64,000 nt of DNA from Mesorhabditis belari. Taxonomy: Eukaryota > Nematoda > Chromadorea > Rhabditida > Rhabditidae. The notes beneath the pieces were generated by a model. It was not told the origin of the DNA, did no database searches, and was given only the letters and a program-made list of their open reading frames with translations. The position numbers and the translations under genes are program-made. The stretch covers positions 420,001 to 484,000 of the forward strand of contig CAUEEP010000877.1 of NCBI GenBank assembly GCA_958450365.1. The letters are read 5' to 3'. Each line of letters opens with the position of its first letter. Within the stretch, counting starts at the first letter, position 1. Shown here one piece after another: positions 35,500 through 46,655 of the stretch.

Positions 35500-36740
35500 A
35501 AATAAAACAAAAATGTTTTTTCTTATAAATGGATAAATACCGTGGCTGGATCATCCGCTGATTTGCATCGTGCACTTTGACCAAATCCTCTACAATTGAC
35601 GGAAGAAGACGTCCACGCCTTTTATTTCCATAGATTGAACCGAGCCAACCAAAATAGAATTTATGTAATTTAAACAAAAAAATATGTGCACCTAAAAAGC
35701 CGTTCAACAGAAACAGATGAGCCGGGCACGCAACAGCATTTCAAACCATGATGAGCAAGATCCGGTAGAGCATCCTTGTGAAGTGTTCAGAGTTGAGCCA
35801 ATCGAACGTGCGTAACCACCTTGCTGGTGACAATTGATCCATATAAGCATATCTAAACACACCCATTAAACTTTGAAAGTGCTAAAACAATCAGAGCGAA
35901 AGTAGGAAAAAGAACACCTACTCGTGCTTCAATATCAGGGGGCACATTTGTAAAGCCCAATACTTACATTTGATACAATGAAGCTGTGCGAGCCGAGTGG
36001 CACTCTGCGTTGCAATCTTCTAAAAAGTAAAAATTAATTTTCACAAAAAACAACAAACCAAGTTCTGTGGTGAGTGCGGTTTTGGCTTTGAGTTGTTGCA
36101 GAGTTGGAATCCCTTGCAAGTTTGTGGATTTAGCTAAGAAGCAACACACAAATACTCATTTTCATAGTCAACCCGCCAGTAGTTATCCACGAAAACAATG
36201 ATTGTCTCACAAAAGGTCTGCAATTCTGGTGTCGTCGCAAATTTTCTAGAAGTGACAAAAAAACTTTCAAAAAAACGACAAATTATTCAAGCTGCTATCT
36301 TTTGATTTCTTTTTCGCCGTACTTGAATTGACTGCTGGCTCACCTTTTGTCATTGTTCTATGCTAAAATAAACTATTATAACAGAAACGAGAAAAAAACC
36401 TTTGCCAAGAAATCACACATCATCGAAAACGTTAAGTCCCGGACAGGCAAACTTTGACTTCCTCGTTTTCCTCAAGCTATTTTACAGATTTTAAAATAAA
36501 ACTTGTTAGTCTACCTGTCAAATTCTCCACATTACTTTTTTATTTTAATTTTGTTATTGGTTTTTTTTTTCCCGGGGGGAAAGGAAATGGGGGGGAGCGG
36601 GGGGGGGTGGGGCGGGCCCGCTGACCAAGACAACTTTCTACAGAATTCACGCATTTTTTTAAGTCATCGTGCATCGAGTAATTCCTACGACCCTTTGAGC
36701 TGCATTATTCACGATGTGGGCACCGCAATCAATCCTAAAA
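35500..36740 (-). pseudogene. hAT-like transposase remnants at the palindrome centre
   Basis: Minus-strand blocks read HIVNNAAQRVVG (about 36710), FATTPELQTFCETIIVFVDN (about 36210), CCCVPGSSVSVERLF (about 35710-35740) and RRGRLLPSIVEDLVKVHDAN (about 35580-35640). The VP-S-S-x-S-x-ERLF block and the following basic/leucine stretch are typical of the hAT C-terminal dimerisation domain. Frames are broken and not joined. The duplication boundary at 36323 falls inside the element. Confidence 0.6.
36540..36614. other. T/G-rich homopolymer island
   Basis: Separates CTCCACATTAC from CGCTGACCAAGAC, which are directly joined in the left arm. Same character as the islands at 27888 and 34082. Confidence 0.7.
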
Positions 36741-37068
36741 TTGATGTGTAACTTTGCATTATTCACCGACGCAAAATTGCATTATTCACCGACGAATCTT
36801 ATTTTGAAATTTTAGCCCGCCCATCAAGGGAAGGCTAAATGAAAGTGCTCGATCATGAAATCTGAGTCCAAACTCATGTAACATCAACACGTCCTTGCCC
36901 ATAAAGAATTGACGTTAAATTTTTGAAAATAGGTACTTGAATTCAGTGTTGATTAACTGCATACTTTGAAACGAAAGGTGGAAAAAGCAGCTGCAGGTGC
37001 ATTGCGGATCGAATTCAAGGGCAAACTTCCTCATTTTCAAAACGAATACCCAACTTTTTAAAAAGAAT

Positions 37069-39065
37069 ATGATCGATTTTTCTGCCCCTACAGTAACCTT
37101 GATAATCCGTATTTATAATTGCACGATGCTCTCGATTGCCACTTTCTTTTGTACTGGAGTCGTTTACGCGTTGCTGACGAGAGACACGAAAGACGCCCGA
37201 GCGAGCACATTCTATATGTGCTCGTTGCATGTAAGTTTGAAAGCACTTCATCACATTCTCTCAAATTCGGTCCACACAGAAATGTTGTAGCCAGACCTAG
37301 GATCTGTAAGCCAGGTCAGGCCGGCAGAATCAGAGCTGCGAAAAAGCCAGCCAAGCCAATGGCTTCACTTGGCTTTGACCTAGAATTGCAACTTCACTGT
37401 TGGATTTGACCCTAAACCTTGGCTTTGGCTTGGCCTACAAAAACCGGTTCTAGGAGCAGCCCTGGTCGGGATTTCCACAATTTTTTCCTTGAAGATGACT
37501 CTTAAAATTGCGATTTTTCATTGTCAATAAGTACTAAAACCCATTGTCCAAAATTTTCCCTTGTAGAAATAGAAAAAGCCATAAACTAGAAGTCAGAGTC
37601 TAGAGAAAGAAAGCCAGATTTTAGATAGTTTATCGATCTTGCAATTAACTTGCGCCAAAAGTTTATCTAATTCACTAATTCAAACCGTTAGCCAGACCAA
37701 GCCTGACCCTGAAAGTTTGAGTATGGAACATCTCCACATATGGAATATCTATTTCCGTCTAAAAAACTAGATCTTGATCTACTCGGTTGAAATTTTGATC
37801 GCAACATCGGATATTCGATTGGTTCTCCCTGCGTCGGGTGTTTTAATCAATGGGATTTATTCTCAATTGAATATTCGCTCAATTTTTGTTTTGGTAGTTG
37901 CTGACCCTTTATCCCAGTTTGATTACAATTTTAGACACTGGGTGCAGCCCTACGGCACTTTCTAATGTTGGTGTCTTTCTCTTTCGAGCTACCCATTGGC
38001 GGGAAAAAGCCGGGTAGGTTGAAGGTGATGAAGAGTCAGATTTTGTATTTTTAATTAGTGAACCTTAGTTGGCAAAACTTTTAAGACAATAAAAAATATT
38101 AAACTTTCTATCTTTCTGAAGTTCTAATACTTCAATCTATCTTTAGAAGATTCGACAAGAGAAGCATTTCACCCGCCTAATCCCCATCCCAACGTCCATA
38201 GGATGTTTTCCGCTTTACTCTTCGGAAGTAGAGAAAACAAGACCGAAAGAGTTCGAGGTTTGGGAAATTTGGATAATACATACCAAACCGCCAGTTTAAC
38301 TCGATTAACCGAATACATCAACGAGGGACCCAAGGCCAACAATAACACAAAATGGGCGATCAAATGAAACAGGCAGTTGTTACAGTGGTTCAAAATAGAG
38401 CCAGGAATACCCCACACGACCGAGTCACTACTTTAACATTTACGAACCCACATGATAGTTATGGTGGTTGTTCGCGGGTGGAACCATGAGTGGCTCTTTG
38501 GGCCTTACCGGTGTGGCTCATTTGTATTTAGTTGAAGATATTTTAGAATATTTATGCCCTGAACCATAATCAAACCAAGCGCAAAAACAAGATGACGTAA
38601 AGTGCTACTCGACTATGTTTTGGTAAGCTACCTCAATGGAACTCTATGAGCAAAGGGCCGTAGTTGTTCAAGCCCCAGTTTTGCAGGTTTACAGGAATGT
38701 CATGGAAAATCGCCCCAGGAGACCTGGCGATGAACTTGCAAAGTTTTATTTTAGTTTGTACCCTCTTACGAGTCGTTTGTATACCCCTCAAGCTGTTTTC
38801 GTGGTATACTGCAAGCGGCGGGTAGGATGGTATGCTGGGTTTCATTATGGTCACAAATATCTTTAGTCATTAACAATATCACTTGCTCGCTTTGCATTGG
38901 CCTCTCGATTCCGGTTTCGATCAATACTTTATATCATTCATCGCTGGATCGAATTAAGAAATTTCTATGCTCAAAAAAGATTGGTCATTCGGGGATCTTT
39001 ATTCGAAAAGGTGAGTCTTCTAATATTAGGTTGGTTTCTACTGACAATGAATACTCAATATTCTA
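37069..39065 (+). pseudogene. Decayed copy of the GPCR gene in the right arm
   Basis: Exons 1 (37069-37230) and 2 (37771-37893) are intact and close to those of the minus-strand gene (MLSIATFFCTGVVYALL; SVEILIATSDIRLVLP). Exon 3 (from about 37936) has lost 13 bases and its membrane helix, exon 4 (about 38150-38260) has several indels, and the middle exons are scrambled. The last exon (about 38866-39049) again reads well: CSLCIGLSIPVSINTLYHSS. No complete receptor can be made. Confidence 0.85.
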
Positions 39066-39676
39066 AGCTGTGTCCAGGTTTGGGCAAATGTTAGACAAGT
39101 ATACGCACCTAAACAAAAATATTCTAATGACTTCAAGTAGTAAAACACTTTAGCCGGTCACTCACCCCCACTCCAAACACCGAAAATCGCGTCAAGTCAC
39201 AGTCACAAAAGCTGTAATTAATATGAATAAATGGTTTTATTGATAAAATCTCATTCTTTAGTAGACTTTACTAACAAAATACATTGCATTTCCTCCAGAG
39301 GCAAAAGTTCCGAAAATGACTCACTCAAATTTGGTTAGTTCTTTTCGAGAAAATACTGCGAACACAAGATTGCACAATAGTGACGGACAGGCGCAAAGAA
39401 ACCGAGAGAAAAGAAAATATTGATCAGATGAATCTCATGCACGTTTTCGAATGTTTTTCGGAAATTAAGAGCTCCCTAAAAAACATTGCTTTGACGTTTT
39501 GGCAATGGCTTTTTATAATTACAATTTGCATTCAAAGTTATTTTAAACTATTCCGTTAAGGTTTCTGTCGTGAGCCGAAAATCGTATTATTTTTATTTTT
39601 ATCGTGATTTAAATTTTTATTCAAATCTCGGATTGTTTAAAATATTTTCAATTTTGTTTAACATTTTATCTTTTAG

Positions 39677-39792
39677 ATCTATGGAGTTTCCTTTGAAGCG
39701 CGCCACATATGCAAGTCAAAAAGGTGAATGGCCGAGATCGGGGGAAACACATTCTCGCACAATTCGACGACGATTCGATCATCGTATATCAG
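39677..39792 (+). pseudogene. Copy of the DUF4291 first recognised exon
   Basis: Matches 31071-30958 but is 2 bases longer; the frame meets a TGA after HICKSKR. The other three exons are not duplicated, so the right arm ends here, next to integrase fragments. Confidence 0.75.
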
Positions 39793-39877
39793 GTTTTATT
39801 TCTTTTTACTTTATTACTTTATAACATAATAACGTTTATAACAAACAAAACATCAACTAAAATGCATGCGGAACCGA

Positions 39878-40836
39878 TTAAAGTTCAATTAAGTCGACTT
39901 GGCAGCGTTCATTTTGCTCCTTTGCTATGATCGGCTTCACAACAACTCCTCTTTTTGGCGTCCCCTTCTTTAATTCACATTCCTGGCAAAGTTTGATAAA
40001 AATCTCGAGTATTTCCTTTGAGATCCCGTGATAATCTTCTCGCCGTTCTTTCCACATCAGAGCCCAGCCGGTGTGTCCTAGTCTTTTGTGAGTTGACGTC
40101 AAAACATCGAAGAGTTCCTCTTTCTTGACGACTCATTTTGGTTTTTCGTTCCTTTTTCTCCATGATTGTAGAGTATCGTTGATTGCTCAACACATTGCTC
40201 AACACACAATAAAACGGTTAGGTTTCATTAAAAATATACCATTTTGTTAGCGAATTCTCGTCCATTGTCGGATTGAAGAATTTGTGGGGCTCCAAAAGTG
40301 CCAAATATTTCTGTCAAATGATCGACCACCTCAAAAGCCGTTTTTGTTTTGAGAACCTTAAGAATAACAAATTTTGTGAGGTGATCCTGATAAACCACTT
40401 GTAGAAACTTGTTGTCGCCGTCCGGAACCGATTGAAGATCAATTAAGCGTTTATATTGCTTGGCAGCGTTCATTTTGCTCCTTGGTTATGATCGGCTTCA
40501 CAACAACTCCTTTTTTGATGCCCCCTTCTTTAATTCACATTGCGAGCAAAGTTTGATAAAAATCTCGAGTATTTACTTTGAGATCCCGTGATAATCTCCT
40601 CGCAGTTCTTTCCACATCAGATTCCGGCCGGCGTGTCCTAGTCTTTTGTGAGTTGACGTGAAAACATCGAAGAGTTCCTCTTTCTTGACGACTCGTTTTG
40701 GTTGTTCGTTCTCTCCTTTGTCTCCATGATTGTAGAGCATCATTGATTGCTCAATACATTGAATCGAGTAACGACGTGCCCAATTTGCCTCTTCTGTCGT
40801 TCGCTTCCGTTTCTCATTTTCACTTTCACTTGACAT
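39878..40836 (-). pseudogene. Integrase-type transposase fragments, partly tandem
   Basis: From ATG 40836 (MSSESENEKRKRTTEEANWA) the frame gives a zinc-binding-like N-terminal part (STHKRLGHAGRNLMWKELRG), stops at 40573, then a core integrase block at 40473-40228: LIDLQSVPDGDNKFLQVVYQ, DHLTKFVILKVL and FGAPQILQSDNGREFANK, i.e. D and D of a retroviral-type DDE core. A second, shorter copy of the N-terminal part follows at about 40135-39878 (STHKRLGHTGWALMWKERRE). The glutamate part and everything downstream are missing. This type resembles Ginger or KRBA2-like integrases; a gypsy-type retroelement is the alternative. Confidence 0.65.
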
Positions 40837-41244
40837 TGTTGTCAATCTGTTCACAATTTCCTCGTATTCTTTCGTCGTTAGTATACGCGTTCGCTTTTTC
40901 AAGACTTGATACGCGTCAAATTGGTTGAGAAATGAATTGATCCTGAAAAAACAAATGATTATGTATAATAAAACCAAAGAATAATAAAAAAAGCAGAAAG
41001 AAAATGAATCCGAAATCACTGATAACAATGGGGCGGAGTCCTCCCGGAGGACCCAATTTCAGCAAAGGGGCATTTTGACTACTTTTAATAACTCGCTTCA
41101 AAATCAATTTTTTTCCCTTTTCTTTTTTTGCATAAAAAATTTGAAATCAAGATCATGATAAATTCATTTGAATCTAGCCATGTTCGCAGAAGCCGATTAC
41201 AAAGATTTCGTACACAGCTAGTGAAAAAATTTCATTCGTAATCT

Positions 41245-41335
41245 GCTAGCCGCTAACGAATCATTCGTAAACGGCTAGCCGTTTACGAATAAAATTTTTC
41301 GCTAGCCGTTTACGAATGATTCGTTAGCGGCTGAA
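41245..41335. repeat. Perfect hairpin repeat with a third unit
   Basis: GCTAGCCGCTAACGAATCAT and TCGTAAACGGCTAGC are mirrored by GCTAGCCGTTTACGAATGAT and TCGTTAGCGGC. The unit CTAGCCGTTTACGAAT also occurs in direct orientation at 41275. No known family. Confidence 0.75.
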
Positions 41336-41427
41336 TTTCGTCAACGGCTACGACATATAAAAGTGAATGCCAAAGACGCATCTCTTGATTTGATTGTGAG
41401 AAAGTCTATGTGATCGTGTTCTTTTAA

Positions 41428-41683
41428 CACAGTCGCGACAATGCGTACCACTGGTGGGTCGTACTAACGACGATTATTTTTGGTGTTAACTCAAGTTTTT
41501 AAGGACTTCTGTTAGTTATTTTGTAGATAGTTCTCGGTAACTTTGTACTAGTTTTCAAGAGGAGATTCAGGGTTTGCAAATGAGCTATAATAGTTTAGTT
41601 TATCTTTGAATGTTCACAATGTTATCAGTAAAACAGTAACGACTACGCTACTATACGCACGGAATAGTGTCGTCGCAAATGTG
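41428..41683. mobile_element. TTAA-flanked MITE (piggyBac type), copy 1
   Basis: TTAA at both borders (41424-41427, 41684-41687) with CACA...TGTG ends and inverted terminal CGCGACAA/GTCGTCGC-like sequence. It is 256 bp and in reverse orientation matches 58738-58994 along its whole length. The TTAA target is characteristic of piggyBac transposases. Confidence 0.75.
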
Positions 41684-41738
41684 TTAAAGTCAGCCCCACA
41701 TTGAAGTGGTTTTATCCGACTTTCATATAACATATATA

Positions 41739-43317
41739 CACTCTGTCAAAAATTATAGACGCACCCTGTTTTTTGCTAGTTTAGAGCCGGATATAAGTGC
41801 TACTCCAGTGCAAAGTATTTTTTTAGTTTCTTTAATGTAAAAAAACAACCCATGCAAAATTTCAAGTCATTTCACTCATCCAAAGTACTTTATCGTACAA
41901 AAAACGTTTTATCAGCTGTCAAAAAATTATAGACGCACTTTTATTTTATCAAGAAAAAGTTAACAGAAATAAAAATAACCACAAACCAAATAAATTAATA
42001 ATGTGTGGCCCCTCCTTGCTTTAGTCCAACTTCAAAAAGACGTCTCGGCATCGAAGAGACAAGGTCATGGAGCGCTGTTGGCTGAAGCCGATTCCAGGCT
42101 ACTTGAATGGCTTTCTTGAGTTCATTCACGCTCGAATCCGGCTTCTTTCCCTTGTAGACATCTCGAACGAGTGTCCCCCACACATTCTCAATCGGGTTCA
42201 AGTCTGGGCTGCAAGCGGGCCAAGCGACAGTGCCGATTTTGTGCGCTGTCAGCCAATCTCTTGTGGAGCGACTTGCATGAATACTCGCGTTATCGTGTAT
42301 AAAAGTAAAGTTATTGCCCGGATTGTTCTTCAGATAGACGGCTAGATGTTTGTCCAACACTTGTTGATAGTCAAGCGATGTCATCCGGGTCGAAATAAAC
42401 TCTAAGCCGACCAGTTCACCGTCTCGAAAGGCTCCCCATACCATACATGATCCACCTCCAAAGTTCCTCGTGCTGAAGACCATGCCCGGCTTTCGTGAAT
42501 CCTTCCAATATCCTCGAAAACCATCAGCACCATCAAGATTGAACTTCTTTTCGTCACTCCAAATGATCTAAACATAAAATACATAAGAAATACTAGTAAA
42601 CCAACTCCTTCCCATTTGGTCTTCTGGTTCTTTTGAGCGAAATCGATACGGGCGGCTTTATGGTCCTTTGTAAGTCGTGGAGCTTGCTTCATGAGTTTGT
42701 ATTTGAGTATTGTAGATCGTTTGACAACGTTGTGCACAGTTTGGCGAGTGACCGGAAGCTTCATCTCCTTGCGAACCTCTTCGAGTGATGTCGTCGTGTT
42801 GGAAAGACGTCTCGTAATTGCGCGTTCGTCTTGATCGGTCAACCTTTTCTTCCGGCCCCGTGTTTCTTTCTTCTTAGGAGTCATTTTGGTCTTGAGATAC
42901 AAGCGAATACACTTCTCAGAACGTCCGATGCGATGAGCAATGTCCCTGTTTGAGTGACCAAGCGTGTGGAGCACATCGATACGCGTTTTTTCCACCACAT
43001 CCAGTTGTTTTCCAAGTGGCATATCTGAAAATGTAAAAACATTTATAAACATAACTAATAAGCAAAAAAAATGAGAAAAAACTAACAATTATTGATAGAA
43101 TAAATCGTCAAATAAAAGTGCGTCTATAATTTTTTGACAGCTGATAAAACGTTTTTTGTACGATAAAGTACTTTGGATGAGTGAAATGACTTGAAATTTT
43201 GCATGGGTTGTTTTTTACATTAAAGAAACTAAAAAAATACTTTGCACTGGACTAGCACTTATATCCGGCTCTAAACTAGCAAAAAACAGGGTGCGTCTAT
43301 AATTTTTTGACAGAGTG
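41739..43317 (-). mobile_element. Tc1-family transposon, apparently complete
   Basis: It is 1579 bp with TA on both sides (41737-41738, 43318-43319). Terminal inverted repeats are 208 bp (41739-41946, 43110-43317) and differ at only about three positions. Each repeat carries the phrase TGTCAAAAAATTATAGACGC twice, at the outer end and about 165 bp inside, like the double binding sites of IR/DR transposons. The single gene inside is intact if one 38-bp intron is removed. This points to a recent insertion. Confidence 0.95.
41995..43022 (-). CDS. Tc1-family transposase, two exons
   Basis: Exon 43022-42606 and exon 42567-41995 join in phase to 329 residues after removal of a 38-bp intron with GT...TTTAG borders. 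The start ATG is just after TTTTCAG. Order: paired-type helix-turn-helix domain (QLDVVEKTRIDVLHTLGHSN, RDIAHRIGRSEKCI), a GRKKR hook, second helix-turn-helix, then the catalytic core with IWSDEKKF (first Asp), FIHDNASIH (second Asp) and WPACSPDLNPIENVW (Glu), i.e. the DD34E pattern. The C-terminus SMPRRLFEVGLKQGGATHY is usual for the family. No stop or frameshift was seen. It cuts and pastes its own element at TA sites in the nucleus. Confidence 0.92.
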
Positions 43318-43614
43318 TATGTAATTTGCCTCCTCTACACGAGTACTTAATAAATCTTACAACTCATCAAAATATTCATTGTACATAAAAACAAAAGCTA
43401 ACGAAAAAAATGACCAACGAAATACAGTTCCGGCTTTCCTTCTTCTCCATTCTTAACTCAATTGATCCATCGAAAATTCAGCTGCTAAATTTATTTGATC
43501 AAAGAGACTTTTGATCTCTAAAAAATCTAGAAACTCAAGCAAAAATTAGAAATTTGCATTGAATATACTGCCTAACGAGAGTAAACGTTGATCGAAAGTT
43601 TGACAAGATTCAAA

Positions 43615-46309
43615 TTACAGAATTCTTTTGAATATTTGCTTATATTTTGAAATTATAGTAACCGTACTCATTCTCCGATGCTCAAAGCCGGTCGGCCGGC
43701 CGAGGAACTCGAGAATCTGACTGCGATACGCCGTGTAGAGGGTGTTTGCCGAAACTAGCAACGAATTGCCCAAGATTAACGGAGTGAAGAAAGAGTTGAT
43801 TCCTGAAAGATTTCTGTTCCTGAAGGTTTGCAAGGGTTGAAATGCTACACCAGTACAACTTTCGAAACAAACCATCAAAGTCCAACGCTAGTCCGAACAA
43901 GTTTAGCACATAGACGCTCATCCAAATGAAAGCGACCGTCGTGCAAGTGGCGTAAATGGGAAGCGCCTAAATTGGGATTGTGATTCTTGACTGGTTATCG
44001 GGCATTTGATAGGCGCCTCGCCCCTTTGCCACTGGCAATCTAACTTTGAGCTCAAATATCTTCGTGTTGGGCTGTCCAATTTAAATATCCTTGATATCAT
44101 TAGATGCGCCAAGTCTTTCTTTGTTGATTGACACAAAAATGATTTAAATTGGAGAGCCCAACACCAAAAAATTTGAGCTCAAAGTTAGATTGCCAATGGC
44201 AAAACGGGCGGGGCGCCTATCAAATGTTCCACAATCTTCCTGACTCTGACTAGTTGACAAACCATGAACATCGATGAATAGACGGCTCTCTTGTGTAGTT
44301 CCTTGGTGAGTTGACTGTGCTGATGGTTCTTGCTCAAACCATAGAAGATTCTAGAAACTTTTCTGTATTTAAAGCTACGCAATAAAGTTGTTAATTGTAC
44401 AGTTTTATCTGAATACAGCTACGGTAAACCTGTTCCAATCGACCTTACAATTAGAGCTCGTAGGTAGAATCAAGCCAAAGCTCGGCCAGCAGGGCATCAG
44501 ATTATGATCTGCACTCCAAGTTTGGTGAGTCCAACTTTTAGCAGACTAGTCCTGCAGCAAAGCAAGATCAAGACAGAACCTGACTTTGATCTTGACATAA
44601 TCAACTGTGATTGATCCGGAAAATTGTCCTCGGGACAAAGCTGATCCACAATTTAAAATTATAATCTATTTCTTCACAAACTTATAGATAAAATAGGCTC
44701 CAATCCAGAGCAGCCACGTCGCCGAGCACCACCAGTAAGCAAACGCAGCGAAAAAGGTCTTGTTCCAATAAAAGTTGACTAGAATTACGTTTGGGCTGAA
44801 CAAAGGCGAGTCAGGCTAAGAATTGAAGTTCTAATTTAAAAATGATTTTCTTCTTACCGGGACTTCTTGCGGAATATCGTTTTTCTCTACTTCTGACCAA
44901 TGGAAGAGAATGTAAAAAGGAACACTGAACAGATAAAAGAACACTTGAATCAAATGCACGTGTTTCTCCGGAGCATAATGTCTTCTAAACATCTGTTTCT
45001 CAACTGTATTTTGTGTCTTTTACCCAAATCTTCTGCGTTTGATCAAGTAAAAGCGAAAAATAAGGCACATAACGATGGAGATTGTCATCGTTTGCAGCGC
45101 GAAAAGACCGGTTTCCTAAATAAATATTTGGTTACCAAAGAAGTTAGATAAAATTTTCACTTTACTCAGTTTTGTTAGATTAGAATAACTTAGGTTTTTT
45201 TTATATTGATATTAGCAAATAAAACTTACCACCAAAATTATCGGTTTCACTCCCCAGGCGGCGAAAACTCCGTTAATTTTGATCGCCAAATGGGGAAGAA
45301 GTGTCGAGAACTCTCCATAGACCAAGACGGTCTCGACGATCATGAGACAAGTCTAAAAGATAATGAAATCAAGGATCTACCATATATAAAGAAGCAGTCT
45401 CTGTCAGTCCACCTGTACGGGCATTTTCTCGGCCGTGTTTTGATCTATAAAGCTAAAACATTTTTAGAAAACCTTAGAATATATTGTAGTTGTGCCATTT
45501 CAAATAAAAAATATAAAAATCAAAATTGAGTGGCACTATGGGCGGTCGAACCCGGCCTGTGTGGGCCGTGTGGGTCATAGACAAGAGCGCTCCCGACTGC
45601 GCCACGGCGACAAAGACTATCCCAAAGCATCCAGCCACAAAAACTCGCCGTTGGGTGGGTTTTTTGGCTGATTTAACTATATTCATTCAGATAAATCCTA
45701 ATTTTAAACCCTTCTTGATTCTCTTGCAATTAAAAGTACCTATTCACTAGTTAAAAGACACATGTTTGGTGAAACTTTTTGACTAATTGTCTAGCTCTTG
45801 AGCCCCTTATTTCGACCAAAACCAAGCTCCGATACTAATGAATAACTCAGTACCGCAATGCTACTGAATTTTTAACAAAAATTTCTTTTTTGATCTCATT
45901 CCTTACTTCTTTTTCTAGCATGATCAACTTCTTAATACCACAATTACTAAACATAGGAAAATTCCAAGCCCAACCTAATTCCACCTTCGTTTTCTCAACC
46001 GTTTCTTAGCCGTTTGCTCTGAAATTTTGTCTACAAGCTGAAAATGCCGATTTCTATCTTTAGACAAAATTTCAGAGTATTCGGCCAAGAAAACGATGGT
46101 GGAATTGGGTTAGGATTAGAATTTTTTCACTTTAAATTAATTCTTACATGTGTCGACAAGAGATAATACGTTTGCGCGACGGTGTCTCGACTTTTCCTCA
46201 ACCAAAGCGTTTTCACTACCAAAACGTAGACGCAAAGACAAACGAAATGCATAATATATGTGTACATGATAAGTACTGGAGGTTCTGTTGATTCTTCTGA
46301 GGTTTCCAT
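43615..46309 (-). CDS. Seven-transmembrane chemoreceptor-like GPCR, intact paralogue
   Basis: Exons 46309-46148, 45352-45230, 45115-45024, 44984-44858, 44815-44682, 44350-44263, 43966-43873 and 43802-43615 join in phase to 335 residues. Exon lengths are 162, 123, 92, 127, 134, 88, 94 and 188 bases, against 162, 123, 92, 130, 134, 88, 100 and 188 in the gene at 31691, so both come from one ancestor. Aligned pieces include KTLWLRKSRDTVAQTYYLL, FRFYLIKRRRFG, WSEVEKNDIPQEVP (other copy SDVEKNKIPKEFE), KELHKRAVYSSMF and PLILGNSLLVSANTLYTAYR. The subclass of serpentine receptor was not determined. Intron 1 holds a SINE-like repeat and a fold-back element. Confidence 0.88.
45526..45675 (-). repeat. 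tRNA-derived SINE-like element, copy 1
   Basis: On the minus strand GTGGCGCAGTCGGGAGCGCT is an A-box-like start and GGGTTCGACCGCC a B-box, with tRNA-like spacing, but no acceptor stem closes. The flanking part (CGACAAA...CCAGCCACAAAAACTCGCCGTT...) matches 63650-63790. It lies in intron 1 of the GPCR gene. It is a retroposed relative of a tRNA, not a working tRNA gene. Confidence 0.65.
45958..46125. repeat. Palindromic MITE, copy 1
   Basis: ATTCCAAGCCCAACCTAATTC...GAAATTTTGTCTA is mirrored by TAGACAAAATTTC...GAATTGGGTTAGGATTAGAAT. The same family is at 50764-50964. Confidence 0.75.
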
Positions 46310-46555
46310 TGTTGTTTTAGAGTCAAAAAAGAAGGTGGCTGCTCGGACAACCAGACTATCTCACCCTAAAAAAAACTCAGGAATTGGGCAAGTCAAGGCA
46401 AGAAATTTCAAATTCGTTCTAAAGCTGAATATATTTAAGTTCTAAAAATTCTTTAGCTGTTTAAAGAAAGAATACTTGATTACTGATATTTTAGGGTTAT
46501 TTCAGCCGGTCACCTGACCCCTTTAAACCGCAAAATTTCACCTGTCAATTTCCAT

Positions 46556-46655
46556 TTTATCAATGAAAACTTATTTTTTCATACTTTTTATTTGATTAAT
46601 CTTAAAATTAGATTCTGTTTTAGTTTCGTTTCGAACTTTGCGACGGTTAGATATA
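46556..46655 (+). pseudogene. Broken copy of a signal-peptide exon
   Basis: About 98 bp match 47942-48040 directly. Here the frame MKTYFFILFI meets a TGA, whereas the other copy is open. The two copies flank the MITE and Tc1 remnant between them. Confidence 0.5.

Larger units (their letters stand above)
36323..39800. repeat. Right arm of the large inverted duplication
   Basis: Mirror of 30958-34937. It carries clustered indels in the GPCR exons, a poly-G island at 36540-36614 that is absent at the mirror position (about 34713), and about 180 bp at 36750-36930 not found in the left arm, including a doubled CATTATTCACCGACG motif. Confidence 0.85.

Noticed and set aside
45526..45600. Functional tRNA gene
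   Set aside because: A-box and B-box are present but the acceptor stem does not pair; better read as SINE-like.
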